Positions 16,231-25,237 of a DNA stretch of 64,000 nucleotides are shown here, one piece after another (within the stretch, counting starts at the first letter, position 1; each line of letters opens with the position of its first letter). Source of the DNA: Acidiphilium sp. PA (lineage in GTDB: Bacteria; Pseudomonadota; Alphaproteobacteria; Acetobacterales; Acetobacteraceae); NCBI RefSeq assembly GCF_026191915.1, contig NZ_JAIMBY010000014.1, forward strand, positions 28,676-92,675, given 5' to 3'. Both the position numbers and the translations under genes were made by a program. The notes under the pieces are model-generated. The model saw nothing but the letters and a program-made list of their open reading frames with translations, made no database searches and was not told the DNA's origin.

Positions 16231-16247
16231 TCGCGACTAATTGCGAC
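16231..16247 (-). promoter_or_regulatory. Tandem GTCGC(A/G)A motifs upstream of the AlpA-like gene
   Basis: On the minus strand GTCGCAA (16247-16241) and GTCGCGA (16237-16231) are spaced 10 bases apart, one helical turn. The same GTCGCAA core forms half of the palindrome at 15215-15228 before the primase gene. They are a candidate shared operator of the early genes. Confidence 0.4.
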
Positions 16248-16272
16248 ACCGGGAGTTTGTGCGATCTGGGAC

Positions 16273-16980
16273 CTACCCGTCTCGGTCAGATTTCCGCTTT
16301 TCGAGTTTCTGACCTTTTTGGGTGTTCCGACTTTCAAGCCACTCCCTGATCATGCCGGCGGTGATCGGGAGCGCCCTATTTCCGGTCCGCTCTTGGGTGA
16401 CGCCGCACGCCGCCAACAGATGCACCAAGACTGAAACCCGCCTCGATCCGGCCGCGCTGGTCCGGGCATCGCGTCCGATTGATCGAATCGCGGGATCGAT
16501 GACGAAGCTCAAAGCGTCCTCCGCGATGATCTGCCACGCGGGCGGGGCGGTTGGTGCCCGCAATCCGTATTCGAGCAATTCCAGGTCGGTGCGCAGACTC
16601 GCTAAAATCGCCATCACACCCGGAAACGGAAGCACCGCCCGATCACCTTCCGGCATTGCGGTCAATTCATTGATCTGCCGGCGAAGGGTGAGCGCGGCAG
16701 CGCGCGCGGCCTTCACCGTTTTGCCGACGCGATCAATCGCCTCGATCTCGGCAGCAAGATCACCCGTCATGTAGTGGTGACGGACAACCGCGGCGAAATA
16801 CTGGATTGATTCGATGCGCGATTGCGCCGGCGGGTGTTTCCCGAACCATGCCACAACATCCGCTTCGGATGGCGCGAACGCTTCCACCAGATGCCACTCG
16901 CGAGCCGTCATCCGCACCGTCGCGCGCTGCGAAGCGGGAGACGGGGGGTTGCCCCGTTCTCCCTTGTGTTGCGCCGTCAC
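16273..16980 (-). CDS. Hypothetical protein, 235 residues
   Basis: I do not recognise this protein. It is largely helical, with a Trp-containing N-terminal part (TAREWHLVEAFAPSEADVVA), a long basic/acidic helix pair (residues about 75-110), a hydrophobic segment VMAILASLRTDLELLEYGL, and a C-terminal region that may be a winged helix (VSVLVHLLAACGVTQERTGN through ITAGMIREWLESR). It has a Lys-rich tail. It lies upstream of the AlpA-like gene in the same direction and overlaps the preceding gene by 4 bases. A replication or regulatory role is possible but not shown. Confidence 0.65.
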   Translation of the reverse strand: MTAQHKGERGNPPSPASQRATVRMTAREWHLVEAFAPSEADVVAWFGKHPPAQSRIESIQYFAAVVRHHYMTGDLAAEIEAIDRVGKTVKAARAAALTLRRQINELTAMPEGDRAVLPFPGVMAILASLRTDLELLEYGLRAPTAPPAWQIIAEDALSFVIDPAIRSIGRDARTSAAGSRRVSVLVHLLAACGVTQERTGNRALPITAGMIREWLESRNTQKGQKLEKRKSDRDG

Positions 16981-17384
16981 GCCGCCATCGCCTTTACGAG
17001 CCGATCACGTGCCAGGCGCGCTAGATCGCCAAGCGCCTCGACTGCATGCCCGTCGATTTCGAGCCCGGCCGCCTTCTTGCCAGCCAGCCCGGTCGCCAGC
17101 CCGGCCAAGCCATCGAGGTCATCCCTGACGGCGCGGATGTCGTCCGGATCGATGGTCCGCCACTGATCGGCCGGCGCCGGCTCAGAGACCTCGCGGTGCG
17201 GGGAAAACTCGATGCCCTTCTCAACCTGATCGACAATCAACCGAGCGAGCAGGTCGATTGCGGTGCCGGCAATCGGTTTGTTTTCGCTGATCTCCCGCGC
17301 GGCGATGTCGCGGAGGATGCCCGCAAGTTCACCAATCTGGTAGAGTAGATCGAACATGTCGGCAGGGATTGAATGGCGGGTCAT
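16977..17384 (-). CDS. Hypothetical protein, 135 residues
   Basis: From the ATG at 17384, which overlaps the preceding stop (ATGA), this is a helical protein (DMFDLLYQIGELAGILRDIA, AIDLLARLIVDQVEKGIEF, then DIRAVRDDLDGLAGLATGL). Leu heptads suggest helical bundles. I do not recognise the family. It is part of the integrase-proximal operon of small genes. Confidence 0.6.
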   Translation of the reverse strand: MTRHSIPADMFDLLYQIGELAGILRDIAAREISENKPIAGTAIDLLARLIVDQVEKGIEFSPHREVSEPAPADQWRTIDPDDIRAVRDDLDGLAGLATGLAGKKAAGLEIDGHAVEALGDLARLARDRLVKAMAA

Positions 17385-17782
17385 GACATGGCCCTCGCAT
17401 CCCGCACCAGCATCGCCACCAGCTGCTCGTTGATGCAACCGTGCTGCTCCGGTTCACCGATCTGCGAATCCCATAGACCAAGGCTCCGCGCCACCGCCGC
17501 GAAGCCGGCAAGCGTGGTGATGCGGTGGCTGGTGATCTCTGTGGCAAGGGCGTGTTGCTCGTCTTGAATGGGATCGGTCACGGCGTCGCGAGCATCATCG
17601 TCAGGAATGTGGTTTTCGCCACCCGGGTAGAAGGAGAGATAGTGCCGCTCATTGGCATCGAACCGGGCGCACAGGGCGATCAGTTCGGCATCGGCTGCGG
17701 CGGCTTGCGAAGTTGAAACCGACACGGCCAGGGCGGCAGCGGTTCCTGCGACGAGGTTGGCAATGGCATCGCGGCGGTTCAT
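17381..17782 (-). CDS. Hypothetical protein with Tat-like signal peptide, 133 residues
   Basis: The N-terminus MNRRDAIANLVAG is a twin-arginine-like motif, followed by a hydrophobic Ala/Val stretch and a plausible cleavage site after SQA (about residue 27). The rest is acidic, with a segment RFDANERHYLSFYPGGENHI and two cysteines (one in LCARF, one in HGCINEQ). It may be exported. Phages and prophages of alphaproteobacteria carry small unknown proteins with such leaders; the function is unknown to me. A non-secreted protein with a fortuitous N-terminus is the alternative. Starts and stops overlap both neighbours. Confidence 0.6.
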   Translation of the reverse strand: MNRRDAIANLVAGTAAALAVSVSTSQAAAADAELIALCARFDANERHYLSFYPGGENHIPDDDARDAVTDPIQDEQHALATEITSHRITTLAGFAAVARSLGLWDSQIGEPEQHGCINEQLVAMLVRDARAMS

Positions 17783-17970
17783 CGCACCGCCTCCGCGAAT
17801 ACGGCCCGCATCGCCTGTGTTGCCACGGCCGCGATGATCCGGCGTTCGCTCGGGGTCGATCCGAGCGCGGCCAGGTCGTGCGCGGCCGCCTTGGCTTGCG
17901 CGGCGATATCGATCAGGCGCGGCGAGTTGCCACTGGCAACGGTTTTTGTGCTAGACACATTTTCGGTCAT
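17779..17970 (-). CDS. Hypothetical protein, 63 residues
   Basis: This is a short Ala-rich protein, mostly one or two helices (RLIDIAAQAKAAAHDLAALG, then SERRIIAAVATQAMRAVFAE) after a polar N-terminus. It is the first gene after the integrase in transcription order, separated from it by a hairpin. Its stop overlaps the next start (ATGA). No family is recognised. Confidence 0.55.
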   Translation of the reverse strand: MTENVSSTKTVASGNSPRLIDIAAQAKAAAHDLAALGSTPSERRIIAAVATQAMRAVFAEAVR

Positions 17971-18005
17971 CGTATTGTCCCCTCAGGACCATTTTCCGAG
18001 GCCAT

Positions 18006-18033
18006 GCCCGGTGGTGTTACAGCACCATCGGGC
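18006..18033 (-). terminator. Stem-loop between integrase and downstream operon
   Basis: An 11-base inverted repeat with one mismatch (18006-18016 against 18023-18033) and a six-base loop lies about 40 bases after the integrase stop. No T-tract follows on the minus strand, so it may be a processing or Rho-related structure. It probably separates integrase expression from the small-gene operon. Confidence 0.45.
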
Positions 18034-18070
18034 CACCCCTCTGCCGGCATCCGGCCGGCGCGGCATCTCC

Positions 18071-19282
18071 CTATTCGGCTTTCCTTTTCCGCTTTGGGTC
18101 GATCTCGATAATCTCCGCCTGCCGGCCACCGCCAAGCATGGCAGCGATCTTTCCGCCCATTCGATCGGCGGCCGCCTTGGCGGGATCAGGCGCAAGGTGC
18201 GCATAGCGTTCTGTAGTCGCCGACTGGCGATGTCCTAGGAGCTTGCCCACAATGAACAGGGAGTCGCCGCCGGCCACGCCGACGCTGGCAAATGAATGCC
18301 GCAAATCGTGCAGATGGACGTCCTCGAGCCCGGCGGTGGCGCGGATTCGCTGCCATGGTTTCTGAGCGCCGACGAAGGGAGCACCAGCCCGATCGCCGGG
18401 CAGAACATACGGGCTTGCTGCTACGCGAGGCAGTCCGGCCAGCAGCTCGAGCGCGGGGGCGGACAAGAACAGGTTCTTCGCACCCGTCTTGCTTTCCGGC
18501 AGGCGCGCAATGCCGGTGTTGAGGTCGATCCAATCCCAACGGAGGGTCAGGATTTCGGAGAGCCGCGCGCCGGTGAAAAGCAGAAGCCGGATCAGCGATA
18601 CCGAACGCCAATCTGCCAGGCCCGCGGTCTCGGCAGTCGCCAGGGCATCGCCAAGGCGCGCAAGTTCCTCTGCGCTCAGGAATCGCTCGCGGGATTTTTC
18701 CTTGTTCTTGTCTATGTGCCGGCATGGGTTGGAATTATCAGGCCGCTCACCAACCCGCTCAGCCCATCCCATGATTGCCGACAAGAGCGCCAAGGCGCGG
18801 TTTGCCGCCACCGGCACGGCGCGCATCGATGAATGAAACCGCGCCACATCCGCCTTACCGATGTCGACCAAGCGCAACCGGCCTAGCGCCGGCAGGATGT
18901 GCAGCCGGAGCAGCCTTTTATCCTCGGTCACAGTCCGCGGCTTTTTTTGGCCTTCCGCGTATTCCGTCATGTACCGGGCGGCGAACGCCTCCAAGGTTGG
19001 CGCGCTCCGCGCGGCGTTCCGCTCAGCGGCGGGGTCTTTCCCATCGCGGATGAGGCCGAGCAGCCGGACCGCTTCACGCCTCGCCCGTTCCGCGCTCCAA
19101 TAGCCCGCCCCGTGCCGCCCGATGGTCAGGATGGTCTGGCGTCGCTTGATCCGGCATTTCAGGCAGTAGATCGCATCGCGCCCGCGATGGCGCACGCCGA
19201 ACCCGCGCACACTGTCATCCCAGAACACATCGCCGGGCTGCATTTTTTCGACCAGTTCGGCAGTGATGCGGCGGGTCGCCAT
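18071..19282 (-). CDS. int: Tyrosine-type integrase
   Basis: The 403-residue site-specific recombinase integrates and excises the element at tRNA-Pro. All catalytic residues are present: R240 (TGARLSEI), H325 and R328 (HDLRHSFAS), H351 (LGHRQ) and Y360 (TERYAHL). The N-terminus is the DUF4102-like arm-binding domain (about 1-95), followed by a core-binding SAM-like domain (95-190). The gene starts 143 bases from attR and is read inward, the usual position for tRNA-targeting P4-type integrases. A candidate promoter lies at 19340-19368. Confidence 0.95.
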   Translation of the reverse strand: MATRRITAELVEKMQPGDVFWDDSVRGFGVRHRGRDAIYCLKCRIKRRQTILTIGRHGAGYWSAERARREAVRLLGLIRDGKDPAAERNAARSAPTLEAFAARYMTEYAEGQKKPRTVTEDKRLLRLHILPALGRLRLVDIGKADVARFHSSMRAVPVAANRALALLSAIMGWAERVGERPDNSNPCRHIDKNKEKSRERFLSAEELARLGDALATAETAGLADWRSVSLIRLLLFTGARLSEILTLRWDWIDLNTGIARLPESKTGAKNLFLSAPALELLAGLPRVAASPYVLPGDRAGAPFVGAQKPWQRIRATAGLEDVHLHDLRHSFASVGVAGGDSLFIVGKLLGHRQSATTERYAHLAPDPAKAAADRMGGKIAAMLGGGRQAEIIEIDPKRKRKAE

Positions 19283-19303
19283 GGCGCGGTCCTTTCAGCC
19301 GAT

Positions 19304-19333
19304 GGATACCACCGGACACTCTGCGGATACCAC
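19304..19333. repeat. Tandem GGATACCAC repeats upstream of the integrase
   Basis: GGATACCAC occurs at 19304-19312 and 19325-19333, 21 bases apart (two helical turns). The second copy lies at the predicted integrase transcription start. GCGGATACC is also found near attL at 4999-5007. These are candidates for integrase arm sites or an autoregulatory operator. Confidence 0.45.
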
Positions 19334-19339
19334 GTCATG

Positions 19340-19368
19340 AAATTAAATCAACCGCATTGAAGCGACAA
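19340..19368 (-). promoter_or_regulatory. Predicted integrase promoter
   Basis: On the minus strand, TTGTCG (19368-19363) and TAATTT (19345-19340) are separated by 17 bases. Transcription would start near 19333, at the second GGATACCAC repeat, leaving a leader of about 50 bases before the ATG. Confidence 0.5.
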
Positions 19369-19425
19369 CATCAAGAAAACCGCCATTTTTTCGTCGCATG
19401 TCGCCTCATGCCGCATCGCTATTCA

Positions 19426-19473
19426 AGTCTGGGGGACTGGGGGTCGTGGGTTCGAATCCCGCCGCTCCGACCA
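19426..19473 (+). repeat. attR: 48-bp direct repeat of tRNA-Pro 3' part
   Basis: This is an exact copy of 4905-4952, from the tRNA-Pro anticodon stem to CCA. The tRNA 5' half is absent, so this copy is not a gene. It marks the right end of the element. The stop codon of the prolyl oligopeptidase gene begins two bases beyond it. Confidence 0.95.
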
Positions 19474-19474
19474 T

Positions 19475-21508
19475 TCAATCCCCGATATTTTTCCTGACGG
19501 TCTGGCGCATGAAGGCGAAGCTCAGGGCGAAGAAGAACGCGCGCTGGGCGGCATCGGCGCCGGCGCCGTGGCCGCCTTCGGCCTGTTCGTAATAAAGAGC
19601 GTCGTACCCCAGTGATTGCAGTTTTGCCGCCATTTTCCGGGCATGGCCGGGGTGGACCCGGTCGTCCCGGCGGGTGGTGTTGATGAAGGCGGGCGGGTAG
19701 GTCTGGCCGGCGCGCACGAGCTGGTAGGCCGAAATCTCGTGCAGGAAGGCCCAGTCCTCGGCGATGTCGGGGTCGCCGTATTCGGCGATCCAGGAATGGC
19801 CGGCGAGGAGTTTGGTGTAGCGCCGCATGTCGAGCAGCGGCACCGCGCAGATAATCGCGCCGAACGCGGCGGGGTGGCGGGTCAGCATGTTGCCGACCAG
19901 CAATCCGCCGTTGCTGCCGCCCGAGCCGAGGATGCGGGCGGGCGTCGAGAGGCCGCGGGTCACGAGGTCGGCGGCGACGGCGGCGAAATCATCCTGGGCG
20001 GTTTTCTTGCCGGCGCGAATGCCGGCCTTGTGCCAGTCCGGCCCGAACTCGCCACCGCCGCGGATGTTCGCGAGCACGAAGGCGCCCCCCGTGCGGCACC
20101 ACAGCGCGCCCTGGGCGGCGAGATAATAGGGGGTCAGCGAGACCTCAAACCCGCCGTAGCCGTAGAGATAGGTGGGGAAGCCGCCGGCCGGTGGATCGCC
20201 CGCGGGGGCGACGACGAAATAGGGGATCGCGGTGCCATCTGCGGCGGTCGCCTCGTACTGGCGGACGGTGAGGCCGCTGGCGTCGAATTGGGCGGGTAGC
20301 TGTTTCAGGAGACTCGGCGCTGCGTGCGGGCTGCCGAGCAGGAGGGAATCCGGCGTCAGGAAACCGCTGACGTTGAACAGCAGCGCGTCGGATTCGTAAT
20401 CGTCGACCGATAAGTCCCGCACCGAAATGGCGCTGTTCGCCGGCATGCCGGGCACGGGGCGGACGGTCCAGCCGTGCGCGGCGTCGGCGAATTCGATCAC
20501 GCTCGCCACATTGTCGAGCACGGTCAGCACCACGCCGGATTTCAGATTGACCCAGCTCTCGAGCGCGCGCTTGCGGGTCGGTGTGAAGATCGCCGCGAAA
20601 TCGCGGGCGCCGGCGATGAATGCATCGATCCCGATGGTCAGGAGGCTGCCGGGGGCGAATCCGGCCAGCATCGAGCGCGGGCGCACCAGGAGCCGCCCGT
20701 GCCCGATGTCGACATCGGCATCCTCGGGCAGATCGAGCTGCACGCGATCGCCGCCGATCGGCTGATAGAAACATTGGTTGCGATAGAACGCGATCGCGCG
20801 GGTGAACCACAGGAACCGGTGCGCCGGATCGTGGCTGCACGAGCCGGAGGCCGCCATATCGCCGGGTTCGACCGCGAAGACGGTCGGGGCGTCCTCGATC
20901 GAGGTGCCGCGCGTCCATTGCCGCACGGTGCGGGCGTAGCCCGAAGACGTCACATCTCCGCCATGGGCCGAGGCGAGCAGCACGGTATCTGCATCGATCC
21001 AGGACACGGCGGTTTTGGCAAGTGGCACGGTGAACCCGTCCGGCACGAACCGGCGGCCCGCCATATCGAATTCGCGCACCACCGTGGCATCGGAGCCGCC
21101 GGGCGACAGGCTGATCAGGGCGCGTTCATGGGCTGGCGGCAGGGTTTGCGCGCCGTGCCAGACCCAGCTTTCGCCCTCGCTGGCGCACAGCGCATCGAGG
21201 TCGAGCAGCAGATCCCAACGGGGTGCCTCGGTGCGGTAATCGGCGAGCGTCGTGCGGCGCCATATACCGCGCTGGTGCGCGGCATCGGTCCAGAAATTAT
21301 AGACGAACCCGCCACGCTGCACGATGGCGGGAATGCGGGCGTCGGAATTGAATTGGGCGGTCAGCACCGACTGGTCGGCTGCGAATCCGTCGTCGCACAG
21401 CCGGGCGATGCTCGCGCGGTTCTGCGCCTCGACCCATGCGAGCGCCCGTTCGCCTTCGATGTCCTCAAGCCAGAGGAATTCATCGGTCTGCGTGTCGATG
21501 TCGTTCAT
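19475..21508 (-). CDS. Prolyl oligopeptidase family serine peptidase (S9A)
   Basis: The 677-residue protein has a beta-propeller N-terminal part and a C-terminal alpha/beta-hydrolase domain. The catalytic serine is in GSGGSNGGLL, the Asp in DDRVHPGHA and the His in EGGHGAG. It begins DEFLWLEDIEGERALAWVEA, typical of the family. No signal peptide is seen, so it is probably cytosolic and cleaves short proline-containing peptides. I chose ATG 21508; an upstream in-frame start at 21583 adds unconserved sequence. The gene converges on the tRNA-Pro element, and its stop lies two bases from attR, so integration did not alter it. Confidence 0.9.
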   Translation of the reverse strand: MNDIDTQTDEFLWLEDIEGERALAWVEAQNRASIARLCDDGFAADQSVLTAQFNSDARIPAIVQRGGFVYNFWTDAAHQRGIWRRTTLADYRTEAPRWDLLLDLDALCASEGESWVWHGAQTLPPAHERALISLSPGGSDATVVREFDMAGRRFVPDGFTVPLAKTAVSWIDADTVLLASAHGGDVTSSGYARTVRQWTRGTSIEDAPTVFAVEPGDMAASGSCSHDPAHRFLWFTRAIAFYRNQCFYQPIGGDRVQLDLPEDADVDIGHGRLLVRPRSMLAGFAPGSLLTIGIDAFIAGARDFAAIFTPTRKRALESWVNLKSGVVLTVLDNVASVIEFADAAHGWTVRPVPGMPANSAISVRDLSVDDYESDALLFNVSGFLTPDSLLLGSPHAAPSLLKQLPAQFDASGLTVRQYEATAADGTAIPYFVVAPAGDPPAGGFPTYLYGYGGFEVSLTPYYLAAQGALWCRTGGAFVLANIRGGGEFGPDWHKAGIRAGKKTAQDDFAAVAADLVTRGLSTPARILGSGGSNGGLLVGNMLTRHPAAFGAIICAVPLLDMRRYTKLLAGHSWIAEYGDPDIAEDWAFLHEISAYQLVRAGQTYPPAFINTTRRDDRVHPGHARKMAAKLQSLGYDALYYEQAEGGHGAGADAAQRAFFFALSFAFMRQTVRKNIGD

Positions 21509-21600
21509 GCCGTGCTCCGGGGGTGAATACCTTACCCGCGAATAGAGCGCGCCCGCCCGGTGAAGTCCACCGGGCGGGCGCATCGGGCACGGCGCGCCGA

Positions 21601-22023
21601 TCAGTAGCCGGGCGGCGGCGGGGGCGGCGGTCCACCGTTGTTGTAATAACCGGGCGGCGGCGGCGGCGGCGGGCCGCCGTTGCCATACCCGGGGCCATAC
21701 CCGGGGCCATAGCCGGGCCGTTGCCCGCCATAGCCCTGATCGTTGTAACCACCGTGATTGTAATAGGGGCGCGGCGCCTGCGGCGTGGTCAGGGCGCCGC
21801 CAAGCGCGCCCACCGCACCACCGATCAACGCGCCTGCCGCAGGGCTGCCGCCCGTCGCCGCACCGATCACTGCGCCGGTGCCGGCACCGATCGCGCCACC
21901 ACCCAGCGCGCGCTGGCCCGGGTCATACGGGTTGGTGCAACCCGCGAGGCCCAGAGCGGTGACGATCACCGCGCCGGCCAACCCGGCACGGCGCATGCGC
22001 CGGCCTGAAATCATCGTACTCAT
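21601..22023 (-). CDS. Glycine-zipper lipoprotein with Tyr/Pro-rich tail
   Basis: This is a 140-residue outer-membrane-type lipoprotein. The signal peptide ends in LGLAGC, followed by a Gly-zipper region (GGGAIGAGTGAVIGAATGG, then GALIGGAVGALGGAL) and a low-complexity tail of Tyr, Gly and Pro repeats (PGYGPGYGPGYG and two poly-Pro runs). AGGAGGA is well placed before the ATG at 22023. Proteins of this kind are common in Acetobacteraceae envelopes; the exact role is unknown. Confidence 0.75.
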   Translation of the reverse strand: MSTMISGRRMRRAGLAGAVIVTALGLAGCTNPYDPGQRALGGGAIGAGTGAVIGAATGGSPAAGALIGGAVGALGGALTTPQAPRPYYNHGGYNDQGYGGQRPGYGPGYGPGYGNGGPPPPPPPGYYNNGGPPPPPPPGY

Positions 22024-22110
22024 GGTTCTTCCTCCTGCAAACATGACAGCGATATAGGCGCGCACCATGGCCGGCGCAGGGTGAAATCATGGCAAAATTC
22101 CGCGCCTCCG

Positions 22111-22494
22111 TCACCGCGGTGGCGGCGGTCCGCCCGGCTCGGCCATGGCGCCGTGTTTGTGAAACTCGATCGGCACGACGAACTGCATCCGCGGCGGTGC
22201 ATTGGCCGGCAGTTGCTTGAGGATCGCCTTGCCGATCGCGGCCAGCGCCAGCCGGTCGAGCGAAGGCCGGCCGGAGGGCCGCACCACCCATTCACTCAGC
22301 ACATGCCCGGCGCGATCGACCGTGAAGCCGTAAAACCCGACATGCCGCACCCCTTTCTGTGCCAGCAGCTGCGGCACCTGGCGCGCAATCGCTGCCCGGG
22401 TTGCCGCGCTGATCGGATGCCGCGCCGGGGCCTGCGCGTGTGCCATGACCGGAACGACCATCATCAACCAAACGACCCAGCGACCACCCGGCAT
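22111..22494 (-). CDS. Periplasmic TonB C-terminal-like protein
   Basis: The 127-residue protein has a signal peptide (WVVWLMMVVPVMAHAQA, cleavage after about residue 22). The mature part resembles the TonB C-terminal fold (GFYGFTVDRAGHVLSEWVVR and SLDRLALAAIGKAIL), the pattern seen in energy transducer family domains. It lacks the membrane anchor and Pro-rich spacer of a true TonB, so it is probably a free periplasmic domain of unknown partner. Confidence 0.65.
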   Translation of the reverse strand: MPGGRWVVWLMMVVPVMAHAQAPARHPISAATRAAIARQVPQLLAQKGVRHVGFYGFTVDRAGHVLSEWVVRPSGRPSLDRLALAAIGKAILKQLPANAPPRMQFVVPIEFHKHGAMAEPGGPPPPR

Positions 22495-22584
22495 CCGCCA
22501 CTCCTTCACGACATCATGACAATTTCTCGCAATCGGCCTGCCTGATCCCCATCTGCCGGTCAATTCATCCATCAGGAGCGCCGC

Positions 22585-23286
22585 ATGACCAACATCCTCA
22601 TCGTCACCACCTCGCACACCGCCATCCCCGGTTCGGATGATCGCACCGGCGTCTGGTTCGAGGAGTTGGCCACGCCCTATTACGCCTTCATCGATGCCGA
22701 CTGCACCGTCACCCTCGCCTCGGTGCGCGGCGGTGAAATTCCGATCGATGGCCGCAGCCTTGCCGAAACCCCCCTGCCCGCCTCGGTCCAGCGTTTCCAT
22801 GACGATCCCGCCGCGCTGGATGCCGCGCACCACAGCAAAGCCCTGGCCGATCTGACCGCGACCGAGTTTGACGCGATTTATCTCCCCGGCGGCCACGGCA
22901 CGATGTGGGATTTCCCGCACAATCCGACCCTTGCCACCGCCATCACCTCCATGCTCGATGCCGGAAAAATCGTCGCCTCGGTCTGCCACGGCCCGGCCGC
23001 GTTCCTCGGCGTCGAGCGGATCGACGGCTCGCCGCTGATCAAGGGCCGCTCGATCACCTGCTTCACCGATGATGAGGAGCGCGCCGTTCACCTCGACGAC
23101 AAAGTGCCGTTCCTGCTGGAATCCAGCCTGCGGGCCGCGGGCGCCCAAGTCTCCACCGGTCCGGATTTCGCGCCGCATATCATGGAGGATGGCAATCTGC
23201 TGACCGGGCAGAACCCGAAATCGTCCGAGCCGTTGGCGCATGCGGTGGTGGATGCCTTGAAGGCTCGGCAGGTCAAAGCAGCGTAG
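22585..23286 (+). CDS. DJ-1/PfpI (Hsp31-like) family protein
   Basis: The 233-residue protein has the DJ-1 superfamily nucleophile elbow ASVCHGPAAF (C134, H135), a conserved E26 in WFEELATPYY and the LPGGHGTMWDF motif. These suggest an Hsp31-like glyoxalase III or chaperone that converts methylglyoxal to lactate, by analogy with family members. SD AGGAG precedes the ATG. A palindromic terminator follows at once. It converges on argG. Confidence 0.85.
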   Translation: MTNILIVTTSHTAIPGSDDRTGVWFEELATPYYAFIDADCTVTLASVRGGEIPIDGRSLAETPLPASVQRFHDDPAALDAAHHSKALADLTATEFDAIYLPGGHGTMWDFPHNPTLATAITSMLDAGKIVASVCHGPAAFLGVERIDGSPLIKGRSITCFTDDEERAVHLDDKVPFLLESSLRAAGAQVSTGPDFAPHIMEDGNLLTGQNPKSSEPLAHAVVDALKARQVKAA

Positions 23287-23293
23287 GGCGAAG

Positions 23294-23317
23294 GGTTCTT
23301 TTTTGTAAAAAAGAACC
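23294..23317. terminator. A/T-rich palindrome between convergent genes
   Basis: GGTTCTTTTTT and AAAAAAGAACC form an 11-bp stem with a GT centre, followed by CAAAAAACTTTT. It lies between the DJ-1-like gene and argG and could terminate both. The same palindrome-plus-tail recurs near 38452, 38545, 57111 and 62657, so it belongs to a dispersed repeat family. Confidence 0.75.
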
Positions 23318-23333
23318 AAAAAACTTTTATTCG

Positions 23334-24563
<1,230 letters not shown>

Positions 24564-24625
24564 CGCGGTCACCCTCTGTTCGGAGCGCGCGCCGTATCAG
24601 CCCCATGCCTCAACCGCAAGAGATA

Positions 24626-25237
24626 TCAGGTCGGTGTCGTCGCCGTCGGCCTGGCGCCGACGCCCGTTGCCGGCCCGACCAGCTGGCGCACCCGCGCGAC
24701 CGTGCCGGCACTGTTCCAGTTGCCCGCACCGCTCAGTGTGGCCACCACTTCGCTCTTGCGGTTGACGATCACGGTGAGCGGGATGCCGTTGACCTGAAAC
24801 GCCTGCAGGGCGCTGGAATTGGGGTTGAACAGCATCGGCACGCCGGTGATGCCATGTGCCTTGTAATAGGGGGCGACCGCCTGGATGCCGTTGGAGTCGA
24901 CCGAGATCGGCAACACCCTGATCCCGTCGGGCAGCAGCACCTTGTTGATCGCCACCAGCGACGGCAGTTCCGCGCGGCACGGGGGGCACCAGGTCGCCCA
25001 GAAATTCACCACCAGCCCCTCGCCCCGATAATGCGCGAGCGTCAGGCGCCGTCCCGCGGCATTGAGGAAGTGAAACAGCGGCACCGGCTGCGGCAAAGTT
25101 TCCGCCAGATTCTGCCCGACATCGGGCAATTGTCCCGCCCGCGCCGATTTGCCGAAGCCGCCGAGCGCCGTTAAGTCTGGCAGCAGAAGACCCGCGCCCA
25201 ACGCCGCGAAATGCCGCCGTGAAAGTCCGATTGTCAT
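24626..25237 (-). CDS. TlpA-like thiol:disulfide interchange protein
   Basis: The 203-residue secreted thioredoxin-fold protein has active site WCPPC (C84, C87) in [20 protein letters not shown]. The N-terminus has a twin-arginine-like motif ([13 protein letters not shown]) and a hydrophobic segment, so export to the periplasm is likely, possibly by Tat. It probably acts as a reductant for cytochrome c maturation or similar disulfides. Its ATG overlaps the argH ATG on the other strand within a shared CATG, so the two promoters must lie inside each other's coding sequences. Confidence 0.87.
   Translation of the reverse strand: MTIGLSRRHFAALGAGLLLPDLTALGGFGKSARAGQLPDVGQNLAETLPQPVPLFHFLNAAGRRLTLAHYRGEGLVVNFWATWCPPCRAELPSLVAINKVLLPDGIRVLPISVDSNGIQAVAPYYKAHGITGVPMLFNPNSSALQAFQVNGIPLTVIVNRKSEVVATLSGAGNWNSAGTVARVRQLVGPATGVGARPTATTPT

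Larger units (their letters stand above)
4953..19473. mobile_element. 14.5-kb integrated element, probable capsid-encoding phage satellite
   Basis: The element sits in tRNA-Pro between perfect 48-bp repeats. Almost all genes run on the minus strand. In transcription order they are: integrase, four unknown genes (one with a Tat-like leader), AlpA-like regulator, two small genes, Toprim primase, VapE-type ATPase, coiled-coil protein, lambda-type tape measure, a small protein, HK97-fold capsid, five small unknown genes, small terminase-like protein, a non-coding stretch, one more small gene, and an iteron-like origin next to attL. I find no portal, large terminase, protease, tail tube, baseplate, fibre, holin or endolysin gene. 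Size, primase-VapE module, AlpA and TerS fit phage-inducible chromosomal island-like satellites. A reduced prophage is the alternative. Confidence 0.85.

Noticed and set aside
4953..19473. CRISPR array or defence system within the element
   Set aside because: No regularly spaced repeats with unique spacers and no toxin, nuclease or restriction genes were recognised; the repeats present are short iterons.
19475..21508. Prolyl oligopeptidase as cargo or a gene truncated by the element
   Set aside because: It lies outside attR, is full length and has its own stop just beyond the repeat, so it is chromosomal and undisturbed.
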